NCBI GenBank assembly: GCA_040500365.1
Contig: CP148031.1
Span: 2,480,001-2,544,000 of the forward strand
Length of the DNA stretch: 64,000 nt
Reading direction: 5' to 3'
DNA from: Dehalobacter alkaniphilus
Lineage (GTDB): Bacteria; Bacillota; Desulfitobacteriia; Desulfitobacteriales; Syntrophobotulaceae
Below the pieces are notes generated by a model. The model was given only the letters and a program-made list of their open reading frames with translations. It was not told the DNA's origin and did no database searches. Position 1 is the first letter of the stretch, and each line of letters starts with the position of its first letter. Positions 1 through 8,730 of the stretch are shown one piece after another. Position numbers and translations under genes: made by a program.

Positions 1-159
1 ATTTTCAACATACCCAAGCTTTATCATATTCTTATCAGTGACGATTAACGCTTTACTTAGTTTCCAGGACAATAATTGATTAGGAAGATCCTTAATTGCC
101 CCAACGCCAATCAGATTGGTTTTTGGGATAAAAAAATTATGGGTATTTTCCAAGGCCAA
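1..159 (-). CDS. Iron-containing alcohol dehydrogenase, N-terminal fragment (runs off the window)
   Basis: Only the first 53 codons are present; the gene continues beyond position 1. Translation on the minus strand from a TTG at 159 gives a start like MALENTHNFFIPKTNLIGVG, followed by KALIVTDKNM. This is the usual opening of group III iron-dependent alcohol dehydrogenases: an F-x-I/M-P segment, then the GxGA turn of the nucleotide-binding domain. These enzymes interconvert alcohols and aldehydes with NAD(P)H, fitting a fermentative host. A purine-rich GGGTGGGTG lies just upstream of the TTG and supports that start. The metal ligands and catalytic core lie outside the window, so substrate cannot be judged. 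Confidence 0.8.
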   Translation of the reverse strand, partial: MALENTHNFFIPKTNLIGVGAIKDLPNQLLSWKLSKALIVTDKNMIKLGYVEN

Positions 160-225
160 TCACCCACCCTTTACAAAATGAATTATTAATATGAAAAAGC
201 CGCAAGCATTGCTTAATCGCAATGC

Positions 226-708
226 TTAGTAGGGATACATTTTCTCTCTGCTTTTATCCTCGACAAAATGGCTCCATTTTAAAAATGCCCAGGTGGCAAC
301 GAAAAACCAGACCGTAAAACCGATCAGCGGCAGAATTAATCTGCTGGAAGCCTTGAAAATCCCTATATCAAGCAATAAATTATAGTATAAGATCGAAGCG
401 AAGACTCCTGCTGCTATAGAAATGTAATAAAACGGCCTTTGTCTTGGTAAATAATAAAAATAAATAATGAAAAATGCGGTCCAGGCAATATTGGCAAAAA
501 GATGAACACCAATGAAGCCAAAAGGGCCAAAATTCGTCCAGTAAAATAGTCCGGTGAAATACCCGAAAGCGTGGACGATAGAATCCATCATTCCACCTAA
601 AACAACACCGAACAAAGACAATCGTTGAATATCTTTTTTAGGCACAATAACGATTAAGAGCAAAATAAAAGTCACAGCATAGAACGGATGCAACAAAAAA
701 ATTGGCAC
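226..708 (-). CDS. Multi-pass membrane protein, CBO0543-like
   Basis: 160-residue protein made almost entirely of hydrophobic helices. I count about five membrane segments, with a short basic and acidic tail (KWSHFVEDKSREKMYPY). It resembles the small CBO0543-type membrane proteins of Clostridia and Bacilli, which have no known function; that family call is from memory of the pattern. It lies between the alcohol dehydrogenase and pflA and has its own leader, so it is probably not in the pfl operon. No catalytic motif is visible. Confidence 0.6.
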   Translation of the reverse strand: MPIFLLHPFYAVTFILLLIVIVPKKDIQRLSLFGVVLGGMMDSIVHAFGYFTGLFYWTNFGPFGFIGVHLFANIAWTAFFIIYFYYLPRQRPFYYISIAAGVFASILYYNLLLDIGIFKASSRLILPLIGFTVWFFVATWAFLKWSHFVEDKSREKMYPY

Positions 709-793
709 AATTGTAATCTCCTTATTCTATATAGCAAATTTATTGTATCAATAAAACACCTTATTTATTTGTTGTTTAATATTATTTTATACA

Positions 794-1546
794 TCAACTG
801 TATAAACCCCTATTTTCGGAACAATACCCCAGCAGCTCGGTAAGCTTTCCTTCTTCCAGCTCCTGAACATCAGCCAGCCGGTATGACAGTCCCATCAGCT
901 TGTATTTTTCGATCCCCATCTTGTGATAAGGCAACAGCTCCAATCGTTCTACTGCTACTCCGCTATCATGAATAAGACTGCACAGGCTAACGATATCATC
1001 TTTCTTGTCGTTGATGCCCGGTATTACCACATGCCGTATCCATATCCGGCAGCCTGCCGCGGAAGCTGCATGCAGAAACTCCATTGTCGTACTTAGACTG
1101 CCTCCGATATATTGATCATACCGCTCTTGATCCGGCATTTTGATATCCAGCAGGACCGTGTCGGTATTTGCCAGCACCTCGGCTACCTCCTCCGACGGTA
1201 TTGTGCCGGCAGTATCCAGAGCCGTGTTGATACCGACCTTTTTAAGCTGTTTAAGCAATTCCGCAGCAAAAATTGGCTGCATAAGAGGCTCTCCGCCGGA
1301 AAGTGTGACACCACCATCCCGGCCAAAGTAGGAACGATACCGCATGGCTTTTTGCACCAAAGCTTCCACAGTGAACTCCCTTCCCCCATTCCTGTCCCAA
1401 GTATCGGGATTATGGCAATAGATACAGCGTAACGGGCATCCCTGCATGAAAATAATCATTCTCAATCCAGGTCCATCCGCTCCTCCAAGGGTCTCAATGG
1501 AGTGTATCCTTCCCGTCTTTTCTATCTCTTCCGTCTTGCCGCTCAT
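794..1546 (-). CDS. pflA: Pyruvate formate-lyase activating enzyme
   Basis: Radical S-adenosylmethionine enzyme, 250 residues, close to the usual family length. It installs the glycyl radical on pyruvate formate-lyase. The 4Fe-4S cluster ligands are Cys37, Cys41 and Cys44 in the CxxxCxxC motif (GCPLRCIYCHNPDTW). The GGEP motif that binds the SAM amino group follows near residue 86, within TLSGGEPLMQP. The gene is 12 nt downstream of pflB on the same strand, so the enzyme and its substrate are co-transcribed behind the ZTP riboswitch. Both are cytoplasmic and work only without oxygen, so the host is an anaerobe or facultative anaerobe. Confidence 0.97.
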   Translation of the reverse strand: MSGKTEEIEKTGRIHSIETLGGADGPGLRMIIFMQGCPLRCIYCHNPDTWDRNGGREFTVEALVQKAMRYRSYFGRDGGVTLSGGEPLMQPIFAAELLKQLKKVGINTALDTAGTIPSEEVAEVLANTDTVLLDIKMPDQERYDQYIGGSLSTTMEFLHAASAAGCRIWIRHVVIPGINDKKDDIVSLCSLIHDSGVAVERLELLPYHKMGIEKYKLMGLSYRLADVQELEEGKLTELLGYCSENRGLYS

Positions 1547-1558
1547 CTACTTACTGCC

Positions 1559-3793
1559 TCATAGCCTTTCATGGTAGGTCCTGCTGATGACCTCCTGCTG
1601 CTGCTGGCGGCTTAGCTTGTTGAAGTTGACTGCATAACCCGATACGCGTATCGTCAGGTTGGGATAACGTTCCGGATGCTCCATAGCGTCAATCAGTTGT
1701 TCACGGTTCAAAACGTTAACATTGATGTGATGGGCCTTCATATCAAAATAGCCGTCTAAGACCGCTACCAGGTTGCTCTTCTGTTCCTCACAGTTCTTGC
1801 CGATGGTGGAAGGAGTTATGGAAAAAGTACAGGATATCCCGTCCCGGCAGGCTTCATACGGAAGCTTTGAAACAGAATTCAATGATGCAAGCGCCCCGTT
1901 TGCCTCTCTGTTGTGCATCGGATTAGCACCGGGAGCAAAAGCTTCGCCCTTTTTCCTTCCGTCCGGGGTTGCACCTGTCTTTTTGCCGTAGACCACATTG
2001 GAGGTAATTGTCAGCACCGAAAGGGTGTGTACGGCGTTCCTGTAAGCAGGCGTCTTTCTCAGTTCCCCGATAAAATCCTCTGTTAGCTCTGCAGCAATCG
2101 AGTCCACACGGTCGTCATCATTGCCAAACCGCGGGTATTCTCCATCTATTTCAAAGTCCTGGATCAGGCCTTTTTCGTTTCTGACTGCCCGGACTTTGGC
2201 ATACCTGATCGCGCTCAAAGAATCTGCGGTTACGGAAAGTCCGGCGATTCCGAAAGCCATAAAGCGTTCAACATCCGTGTCATGCAATGCCATCTGCAGC
2301 TTTTCGTAGGCATACTGATCATGCATATAATGGATGACATTCATGGTATTGACATACAGCCTGGCGAGCCATCCCTGATAAAAAGCGAACTGCTTCATGA
2401 CATCCCCGTATTCCAGTAAACCGTCTTTAACCCCTTCGGATACAGGCCCGACCTGTTTGCCGGTGATTTCATCCCTTCCGCCGTTTAAAGCCATAAGCAA
2501 CATCTTTGGCAGGTTGCAGCGTGCTCCGAAATACTGCATTTGCTTGCCTATCTTCATCGCCGATACGCAACAGGCGATCCCATAGTCATCCCCATATAAT
2601 GGACGCATTACATCGTCGTTCTCATACTGTATAGAGTCGGTATCGATAGACACCTTGGCGCAATAACGTTTAAAAGCCTCCGGCAGCGCCGCGGACCACA
2701 GCACAGTCAGGTTAGGCTCGGGTGCCAGTCCCAGACTATATAGCGTATGCAAGAAACGGTAGGACATTTTAGTAACCAGCGTCCTTCCGTCCTCGCCCAT
2801 ACCTCCGATAGCCTCCGTGATCCACATGGGATCCCCGGCAAAAAGCTCATTGTATTCTGGTGTCCGAAGATGCCGGGCCATTCTCAGTTTAATGATAAAA
2901 TCGTCTATGATCTCCTGGACCTGCTGTTCGGTCAATCTTTGCTGATCAATATCCCGCTGAGCATAGATATCCAGAAATGTGCTGACCCTTCCCAGGGACA
3001 TGGCGGCGCCGTTCTGCTCCTTAATCGCGCCAAGATAGCCAAAATATAACCACTGAACCGCCTCTTTAAAATCTACGGCTGGTTGGGATATATCGAAACC
3101 ATAAAGCTCCGCCATCTTTTTGAGCTTTTCTAAAAAATCGATCTGCTTGTACAATTCCTCGCTTACTTTGATATTCTCCATGTCCATCAGTAACTGACCC
3201 TTTTTGCGCTTATCTTCTTTTTTTCCTGCAATCAGCCTGTCGACTCCGTATAATGCTACCCGCCTGTAGTCTCCGATAATCCTTCCCCTTCCATAGGCAT
3301 CCGGCAATCCGGTAATGACTCCGCTTTTGCGGGCTTCCTTCATTTCAACGGTGTAAACACGGAAAACGCCGTCATTGTGAGTCGTCTTGTAAAAAAACTC
3401 CCTTTCGATTTTTTCATCCATGGTATAGCCATAGGCCTTGCAGGCCTTTCTGGCCATATTGATCCCGCCAAAGGGGTTGACTCCTCTCTTTAACGGCCTA
3501 TTGGTCTGAATGCCAACGATGAGTTCCTTTTCCTTGTCCAGATAGCCCGGCGCATAGCTTAGCAATGAAGAAACCGTCGAGGTATCAATATCCAGCACAC
3601 CGCCGAATTCCCTCTCAAGCTTTTGCAGCCTTGAAAGCTTCTCCAGGATATGCCGCGTCCGATCCGTTACCTCCGTTAAAAAAGTTTCATCTCCTTTATA
3701 AGGCTGGTAATTTGCTTGTATAAAGTCCCTGACATCAATTTCCTGCTGCCATCTGCCGCCTTTAAAGTTTCCCCATCCTGTATTATTCATCAT
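1559..3793 (-). CDS. pflB: Formate C-acetyltransferase (pyruvate formate-lyase)
   Basis: 744-residue glycyl-radical enzyme converting pyruvate and CoA to acetyl-CoA and formate. The adjacent catalytic cysteines are Cys408 and Cys409 (GIACCVSAM). The radical-carrying glycine is Gly719 in the C-terminal RVSGYAVNF motif, so the protein looks intact and activatable. Translation begins at an ATGATG after GGAGGG. The leader carries a ZTP riboswitch followed by an intrinsic terminator, linking expression to the purine/folate one-carbon state. This makes sense because formate feeds 10-formyl-tetrahydrofolate. pflA follows directly. Confidence 0.97.
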   Translation of the reverse strand: MMNNTGWGNFKGGRWQQEIDVRDFIQANYQPYKGDETFLTEVTDRTRHILEKLSRLQKLEREFGGVLDIDTSTVSSLLSYAPGYLDKEKELIVGIQTNRPLKRGVNPFGGINMARKACKAYGYTMDEKIEREFFYKTTHNDGVFRVYTVEMKEARKSGVITGLPDAYGRGRIIGDYRRVALYGVDRLIAGKKEDKRKKGQLLMDMENIKVSEELYKQIDFLEKLKKMAELYGFDISQPAVDFKEAVQWLYFGYLGAIKEQNGAAMSLGRVSTFLDIYAQRDIDQQRLTEQQVQEIIDDFIIKLRMARHLRTPEYNELFAGDPMWITEAIGGMGEDGRTLVTKMSYRFLHTLYSLGLAPEPNLTVLWSAALPEAFKRYCAKVSIDTDSIQYENDDVMRPLYGDDYGIACCVSAMKIGKQMQYFGARCNLPKMLLMALNGGRDEITGKQVGPVSEGVKDGLLEYGDVMKQFAFYQGWLARLYVNTMNVIHYMHDQYAYEKLQMALHDTDVERFMAFGIAGLSVTADSLSAIRYAKVRAVRNEKGLIQDFEIDGEYPRFGNDDDRVDSIAAELTEDFIGELRKTPAYRNAVHTLSVLTITSNVVYGKKTGATPDGRKKGEAFAPGANPMHNREANGALASLNSVSKLPYEACRDGISCTFSITPSTIGKNCEEQKSNLVAVLDGYFDMKAHHINVNVLNREQLIDAMEHPERYPNLTIRVSGYAVNFNKLSRQQQQEVISRTYHERL

Positions 3794-3843
3794 TTTAACC
3801 CTCCTAATCTGTCAGGTTCTGAATTTTATGAGGGTGACTCAGA

Positions 3844-3880
3844 AAATAAAAAAACCTGGACAATATTTATACTGCCCAGG
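3844..3880 (-). terminator. Riboswitch-controlled intrinsic terminator in the pflB leader
   Basis: On the minus strand a nearly perfect 12-bp stem with a 2-nt loop (arms starting CCTGGGCAG and ending TGTCCAGG) is followed by a run of seven T. It sits upstream of pflB and downstream of the aptamer. Its left arm reuses the conserved CCGCCTGGGCA strand of the ZTP aptamer, so aptamer folding and terminator folding are mutually exclusive. This is the expected layout for a ZTP-activated switch. Confidence 0.85.
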
Positions 3881-3944
3881 CGGTCGACGTTTGAACTCTT
3901 CCAATCCCTTATGGTTAAACCCATATGTCCGCCAGTCTTGGAAG
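3873..3944 (-). promoter_or_regulatory. ZTP riboswitch (pfl RNA motif) upstream of pflB
   Basis: Reading the minus strand, a P1 helix is formed by CTTCCAA and TTGGAAG. It encloses the conserved GACTGGCGG and an internal ATATGG/CCATAA helix. After a short linker comes the diagnostic CCGCCTGGGCA strand. These are the hallmarks of the pfl motif, which senses ZTP/AICAR monophosphate and is named for its occurrence before pfl genes. The terminator hairpin overlaps its 3' end. Ligand binding should prevent termination and raise pflB-pflA expression when 10-formyl-tetrahydrofolate is short. Confidence 0.9.
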
Positions 3945-4085
3945 CTTACCGATATTCTATTATGGATGTAATGACTTTGTCAATTACCTGTTTATATGGA
4001 GCTATGTTTATTCAACGCTCGAACAGAATAACGCTTCAATTTAAATAATCTTCATCTATCATTCTAAACTATCTTAAAGAAGTTT

Positions 4086-4835
4086 TTAAACGGAATTATT
4101 TTGCTTTACGTTCATAAAAACTTTTACAAAATCAGTTTCTATATCATGTATGCTCTCATATTGTGTTTCCAAGCCAAATAGTCTTCTTAAAAAAACTTTT
4201 TGCTCCTGTGTCAAAGATATTTCGTCATACCATGGTAATTCTTGAGCCCAGGGTTTTCTTTTTGTTGTTTTTTCAAAAGAAGAATATAGCAAATACAGGA
4301 AAAAGTCTCCTAAGTACGTAAAATCCAAATCATAAGGAGCCGTTTTCTCCGCCCACCTTGCCAGTCCAAAGTCAATCAGATATACCTTCCCTTGGTCTAT
4401 AACAACATTGGGGATTCGGATATCCCGATGGACAATGCCATTGTCATGAAGATACTTTATGATATCTATGAGCTGGATTCCAATATGATAAAATTCTTCT
4501 CCCGAGAATTTGTGGCTATGCTTAAAAAGCAGGTCTTTTACGGTACATCCATTCTTATACTCCAAAACAAACCCGTAAAAGCCTTTTTCATTGATAACCC
4601 CCAAAAACTCAGGAATTCGCTCATCCTTAAGCTGTGAGAGAATTACCGCTTCATCAATGCAGTCTGGAATATTATTTTTCCTTAGTCCTTTTTTATATTT
4701 TTTAATAACAACTGTACTGCCATTTTCGGATCTGGCCAAAAAGCACAACCCGTATCTGCCTTCACCAAGAAGTCTGTCAATCGTGTATTGACAGACCTTC
4801 TTCCCCTCATATTTGAGATTCAAGTAAAACCTCAT
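4086..4835 (-). CDS. Serine/threonine protein kinase-like protein
   Basis: 249 residues with the bacterial Hanks-type kinase pattern. A glycine-rich loop (LLGEGRYGLCFLAR) and the ATP-binding lysine in VVIKKYKKG are followed by a catalytic HRDIRIPN loop and the DFGLAR metal-binding motif. All key catalytic residues are present. No transmembrane segment or sensor domain follows, so it is a compact cytoplasmic kinase. It sits 4 nt downstream of the double-zinc-ribbon gene, so the two are probably co-expressed. The substrate is unknown. Confidence 0.8.
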   Translation of the reverse strand: MRFYLNLKYEGKKVCQYTIDRLLGEGRYGLCFLARSENGSTVVIKKYKKGLRKNNIPDCIDEAVILSQLKDERIPEFLGVINEKGFYGFVLEYKNGCTVKDLLFKHSHKFSGEEFYHIGIQLIDIIKYLHDNGIVHRDIRIPNVVIDQGKVYLIDFGLARWAEKTAPYDLDFTYLGDFFLYLLYSSFEKTTKRKPWAQELPWYDEISLTQEQKVFLRRLFGLETQYESIHDIETDFVKVFMNVKQNNSV

Positions 4836-4839
4836 CGGA

Positions 4840-5247
4840 CTACCCGTTCATTTTTGTACCGCATTTAAGACAGAATTTTGCATTTGAAGGCAATTTCTCC
4901 CCACAGTTTGTACAAAATAAAGCATCAGCCACCTTTTCTCCACACTGCAAACAAAATTTTGAACCGGCAGGAATACGAGAATTGCATTTACTGCAATTGG
5001 TTAAGTTTTGGCTCTCAATCGGCTGATGCGGCATAGCCGCGGGCTGATGTTGCACAGGGGCAGGTTGATTGTAGTGATTTCCCTGGTTGTAATAATGCCC
5101 CTTTGAGCCGCTTCCCGAACCCATGATGTTTAATAAATTGCCTAATAACCCTTTCTGTTGATAATGACCGCTTCCATGTGTTCCTCTCTTATAGTGGTTG
5201 CCGCTTGAAGACCTTGATAAAAATCCCATAGTATATTCCCCTTTCAT
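4840..5247 (-). CDS. Double zinc-ribbon protein with a Gly/His-rich N-terminus
   Basis: 135 residues. The first half is low in complexity, rich in Gly, Ser, His and Tyr, and has no obvious fold. The second half carries three CxxC pairs: CSKCNSR and CLQCGEK, then CTNCGEK, then CLKCGTK. The last two pairs make a complete zinc ribbon of the zinc_ribbon_2/DZR type. An alternative start at MGFLSRSSS, six codons in, is equally plausible. Its position immediately upstream of a kinase gene suggests a functional pair, but no role can be inferred. Confidence 0.7.
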   Translation of the reverse strand: MKGEYTMGFLSRSSSGNHYKRGTHGSGHYQQKGLLGNLLNIMGSGSGSKGHYYNQGNHYNQPAPVQHQPAAMPHQPIESQNLTNCSKCNSRIPAGSKFCLQCGEKVADALFCTNCGEKLPSNAKFCLKCGTKMNG

Positions 5248-5322
5248 TGTTTATTTATTGATAATTGATTATTCCCATTTTATTTCTTGATGAACCCTAT
5301 ATCACGGGTACTTAAACTCAAT

Positions 5323-6201
5323 TTAATTTCCCTCATTTTGATAAGGGTCTATATGAATGTTTACGCGGGTGTTCTTGAATCTTTCACCCATAGCTTTTTT
5401 TAGACATCCTATAATATGATGTGCCTCCTCAACGGTTTGGTTGGGATCAATCGTAATATGAAAATCGATATGCTTAACATTTCCTGATTTTCTTGTTTTG
5501 AGCTTGTGGTAATCTCTGAATTGATGGCTGTGCTCACCAATGATTTTTTCAATTTCTGCTTCTTCTTCATCAGATAGCCTTGAATCCAAGAGAAAGTTAA
5601 AAGCAGTTTTACATAGCTTCCATGCTTCTTTAATGATAAGCGCTGCCACAAGGATAGCAACAATGGGATCCAATATTGCCAGCCCCGTAAGCTTAATCAG
5701 TAGAATTCCAACACCTACTCCCAGGGAAGTATATACATCTGTTTTCAAGTGAAGCGCGTCCGCTTCAAGTGCCATAGATTCTTCCTCCTGGGCTACCTTA
5801 TATAACTTCTTCGATACGAATAAATTGACTAACGCAGAAGTAAACATAACTGCCATTGCGACTAACGCCTGTTCTATTTCAACAGGTTCAAATAATTTTT
5901 TTACAGCTTCAATGATAATCAGTGCAGCAGCTACAAATATTAATAACCCTTCAGCTAAACCTGATATATTCTCTATTTTTCCATGGCCGTAAGGATGTTC
6001 CTTGTCTGCAGGCTGTGAAGATTTCTTCACAGAGAAAAACGCTATGATGGATGCACCAAGGTCCATTCCGGAATGTATCGCTTCAGAAATTATACTGACT
6101 GAACCGCTTAAGATTCCTGCGATAACCTTAAATATAATAAGAACGGTGTTTGATACAATTGATAATAAGGCATATTTAACTTTTCTGTCTGTGGTAGCCA
6201 T
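5323..6201 (-). CDS. Cation diffusion facilitator (divalent metal efflux)
   Basis: 292 residues, typical for bacterial CDF transporters. It has six membrane helices in the first 200 residues. Metal-site acidic and His residues occur in HSGMDLGAS and in the ALEADALHLKTDVYTS segment. The C-terminal cytoplasmic domain carries the KHIDFHITIDP and AHHIIGCLKKAM pattern. The family exports Zn, Fe, Mn or Co by proton antiport; which metal cannot be read from sequence. A good AGGAGGAAAT ribosome site precedes the ATG. The gene is monocistronic as far as can be seen. Confidence 0.92.
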   Translation of the reverse strand: MATTDRKVKYALLSIVSNTVLIIFKVIAGILSGSVSIISEAIHSGMDLGASIIAFFSVKKSSQPADKEHPYGHGKIENISGLAEGLLIFVAAALIIIEAVKKLFEPVEIEQALVAMAVMFTSALVNLFVSKKLYKVAQEEESMALEADALHLKTDVYTSLGVGVGILLIKLTGLAILDPIVAILVAALIIKEAWKLCKTAFNFLLDSRLSDEEEAEIEKIIGEHSHQFRDYHKLKTRKSGNVKHIDFHITIDPNQTVEEAHHIIGCLKKAMGERFKNTRVNIHIDPYQNEGN

Positions 6202-6438
6202 ATTTCCTCCTATGAGATAATACTTTTCGATTGTAAATCATAAACCTTAAGATTACTTTAACCTTTATTCATGATAAGAAACCAATTATTCCTCTGGAAA
6301 AGCAACTTCTGTTTTCCCCCTCCTTGCCTTAAACCCAGCAATCATTTGTGGGAAGCAGCCAAGTATTTATCTATATGATAATAAACTCTGTAAATTGAAT
6401 AATAATTTCCATATGGTCTCCTTACGAGCTAGTATATC

Positions 6439-6714
6439 TTAGTTACCATTGAATAGGTTCTTGAAAAAGCTATCAATAATCTGTTGAATAAATCCTCGAA
6501 TTACATTATCCGGAGAATCACCAAATATAAAATTAATAATCCCCATAAAGCCGTCATATATCTGGGTATGGTATTTAACTGCCAGAATAATTGCTATGAC
6601 CAGCAGTATTATAAATACTATGATCAGCAACAGACAACCCGTAAGAACTATCTTTACGGCTTTCTTTCCTAACCGGTTACGCTTCATGTGATATAAAATT
6701 TCTTCGAGGTCCAT
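6439..6714 (-). CDS. Small single-pass membrane protein, unknown
   Basis: 91 residues with one strongly hydrophobic stretch (about residues 20-46, ILAVKY at its end) after a short basic N-terminus (MKRNRLGKKAVK). The tail is amphipathic (IIDSFFKNLFNGN). I do not recognise a family. It lies in an AT-rich stretch between the CDF gene and another small hypothetical gene, with no overlap that would suggest an operon. Confidence 0.45.
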   Translation of the reverse strand: MDLEEILYHMKRNRLGKKAVKIVLTGCLLLIIVFIILLVIAIILAVKYHTQIYDGFMGIINFIFGDSPDNVIRGFIQQIIDSFFKNLFNGN

Positions 6715-6901
6715 ATTTTTACCTTTCTTTTTTTAGATGTTTTTGCATAATAAAAAAACACTTCTGAATATTCCTTTTAGTCATATGTCTTTCACTTTAC
6801 ATAATAAGTTCGAAATAGTAGACATACTTAAAGAAACAGAATAGTTACACTACTGTAGAGGTATGCTTAAACCTCCCATCAAAGGTAACTTTTCAAAGTA
6901 T

Positions 6902-7270
6902 TTAACAGCTAGCTTCCTTGTATTTACTTGTATGAAAATAGCAGTATAGAAATGAATATAATTGAAGAATTGATACTTTAAAAAAGAGTAAATTGAATAA
7001 ATCAAATCGCGTATTTATTTTTTCAGCAATAGTCGAAAGTCTTTTATTAATCCGCAATATATATGTTTTTATTTTTTTGAGGAATTTTCTTAGATTTGTT
7101 AAAGGTCTAAGATTATTGGCTACCTGCTTAAACAGACTCTTAAAATCCTGGTGCTCATGTGTTTCAATGACACCATGGGGCATATAGACTGAAAGTAAAG
7201 AAAGTAATACCAGTAATATAATAAAAAACAATTTATTATTCTGTATATTTCCAAAGTAATATGCATTCAT
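6902..7270 (-). CDS. Hypothetical membrane-anchored protein
   Basis: 122 residues with an N-terminal hydrophobic segment (FFIILLVLLSLLSVYMPHG) that could be a signal anchor. A Lys/Arg-rich region likely to be helical follows. The gene is very AT-rich and matches no family I recognise. A 13-bp inverted repeat lies 19 nt upstream of the start and could be part of its leader. It may be a genuine gene or a decayed remnant. Confidence 0.4.
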   Translation of the reverse strand: MNAYYFGNIQNNKLFFIILLVLLSLLSVYMPHGVIETHEHQDFKSLFKQVANNLRPLTNLRKFLKKIKTYILRINKRLSTIAEKINTRFDLFNLLFFKVSILQLYSFLYCYFHTSKYKEASC

Positions 7271-7288
7271 AAAATATCTACTCCAATT

Positions 7289-7340
7289 AAAATACCTGTG
7301 GCACCATAATCTATCTTAATTATAGTCCCACAGGTATTTT
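7289..7340. repeat. Long inverted repeat (13-bp arms)
   Basis: Perfect arms AAAATACCTGTGG (7289-7301) and CCACAGGTATTTT (7328-7340) enclose 26 nt that are partly self-complementary. The RNA hairpin ends in a U-rich arm on either strand. It could therefore be a bidirectional terminator, or an attenuator for the gene starting at 7270. Confidence 0.6.
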
Positions 7341-7477
7341 ATCCTGCTGCCAACTCTTACGCCGGCCCAGCCCCACACACTTTGAAAAGTGTATCGCCTG
7401 CTCTATTAATCGTGTTTATTCAAATTTGTTTATAGTCTATAATATTACAAGTTTATTTGTCAATAGCAAGATATCCA

Positions 7478-8422
7478 TTAATCAGTTTTTCTCCGGAAAA
7501 TGTATACTGCATTGTCTTCCGATTGCGGTAATACAAGTGCTGACAATCGCTGATTATACTCCATAGTAAAAGCATCCTGTTTTTGATAGGCTTCATGATC
7601 ACCTGTAAATAATGGATTTCTGCTACCAATAACAATATAGAGTTTTATAAAGTCCATTGTAAAGATGCTTTTCTCAAAAGCATTTCCTGGAGGCGACCAT
7701 GAACAGATGACCGTTTCAGGTTTGTATTTACCAAGAGCTTCTTTGGCCTCCAGTTTTTCAACAAAATCAGGATACTGGATATATTTCCCCCAGCTGTAAT
7801 CATCCGTTGCATCGCAATGAACTCCCATTTCTCTTAGAAATGTTGTCAAAGTACCATCACCTGCGCCTATTTCTAGGCATTTTGTTTTCCCAACCAAATT
7901 AGAAAGTTCTTTGATAAGCGTTCTTGAATAAAAGCAATAAATTCCTTTATTATTGACAAGTGGCATCAATATCTTTTTGTCTGTAATAAAAGTCCAGAAT
8001 AATTTAAACCAAAAAAGCGAAACGGGTTTTCTTTCAAAACTCTTTTTAAATAGAACTTTTTGAAGGATTAATCCATCCCATAAATTAAAGCGGATCTTGC
8101 CGGAGGTCTTTCCGGACTGAGCTATAAAATAGGATTGTTGAAGAATATCTATTGCGATCCTAGCCTTGATGATATCCGGAAGAAAAGCATTCAATGTCTT
8201 TTGATTATTACCGCTTTTATGAATCCTATTCATCGCAAAGCGAGCTTTAGCTTTGTAAGTATTGATAATCGCAGCGATTTCCTCAACATTACTTTCTTTA
8301 TTTAAAACAGAGAATTCTTTTAATACGGTTTCTTTATACTCAGGATATTGAAGTGCCAAGGTTTTCGGATCAATCTGATCCTTGAGCACCTCGTCAGCTT
8401 TCTCTCTTAAAAAAATTCTCAT
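7478..8422 (-). CDS. SAM-dependent methyltransferase-like protein
   Basis: The C-terminal half has the class I methyltransferase signature: KCLEIGAGDGTLTTFLREMG (the SAM-binding glycine loop), an acidic residue after strand 2 (CDATDDYSW), and a motif-IV-like VICSWSPPGN. The N-terminal 150 residues are helical and charged with no recognised domain. I chose the ATG at 8422 because TAGGAG precedes it by about 6 nt. The longer frame starting at 8470 adds 16 hydrophobic residues without a ribosome site. Substrate unknown. It is the last sizeable host gene before the prophage. Confidence 0.65.
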   Translation of the reverse strand: MRIFLREKADEVLKDQIDPKTLALQYPEYKETVLKEFSVLNKESNVEEIAAIINTYKAKARFAMNRIHKSGNNQKTLNAFLPDIIKARIAIDILQQSYFIAQSGKTSGKIRFNLWDGLILQKVLFKKSFERKPVSLFWFKLFWTFITDKKILMPLVNNKGIYCFYSRTLIKELSNLVGKTKCLEIGAGDGTLTTFLREMGVHCDATDDYSWGKYIQYPDFVEKLEAKEALGKYKPETVICSWSPPGNAFEKSIFTMDFIKLYIVIGSRNPLFTGDHEAYQKQDAFTMEYNQRLSALVLPQSEDNAVYIFRRKTD

Positions 8423-8500
8423 TTTTTCTCCTAAAAACAATAAACATATCAATGTATTATAATAATTCAAAAGTTCAATGAATACCAGGCCAGTTTTTAT

Positions 8501-8614
8501 CTACTTATGACTCAAATCCAATTGCTGCACTATTGTCAACCACTTTCTAATTTGCAAGAAAGAAACTTCCGAATTACCGTCAAAGATAGATAATGCCAAT
8601 GTTACTTTTGCCAT
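8501..8614 (-). CDS. Possible 37-residue small protein
   Basis: Short frame MAKVTLALSIFDGNSEVSFL..., ending QQLDLSHK. An ATG at 8614 is preceded by CAGGGAGTTTTAA, a reasonable ribosome site with normal spacing. It lies between the methyltransferase gene and the left prophage boundary. No family is recognised and the support is only the start context, so it may be spurious. Confidence 0.3.
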   Translation of the reverse strand: MAKVTLALSIFDGNSEVSFLQIRKWLTIVQQLDLSHK

Positions 8615-8730
8615 TTAAAACTCCCTGTTTATATCAAAAAGTACTAATAACTAAAAATAATCATTAGCACTTATATACAATCTGTTTTTTTAATAAGGTT
8701 GGAACAACCCATATTATTTTATTATTTGTT

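Noticed and set aside
1112..1432. Plus-strand frames within pflA and pflB
   Set aside because: Antisense to catalytic-motif-bearing pfl genes; no start context or family match.
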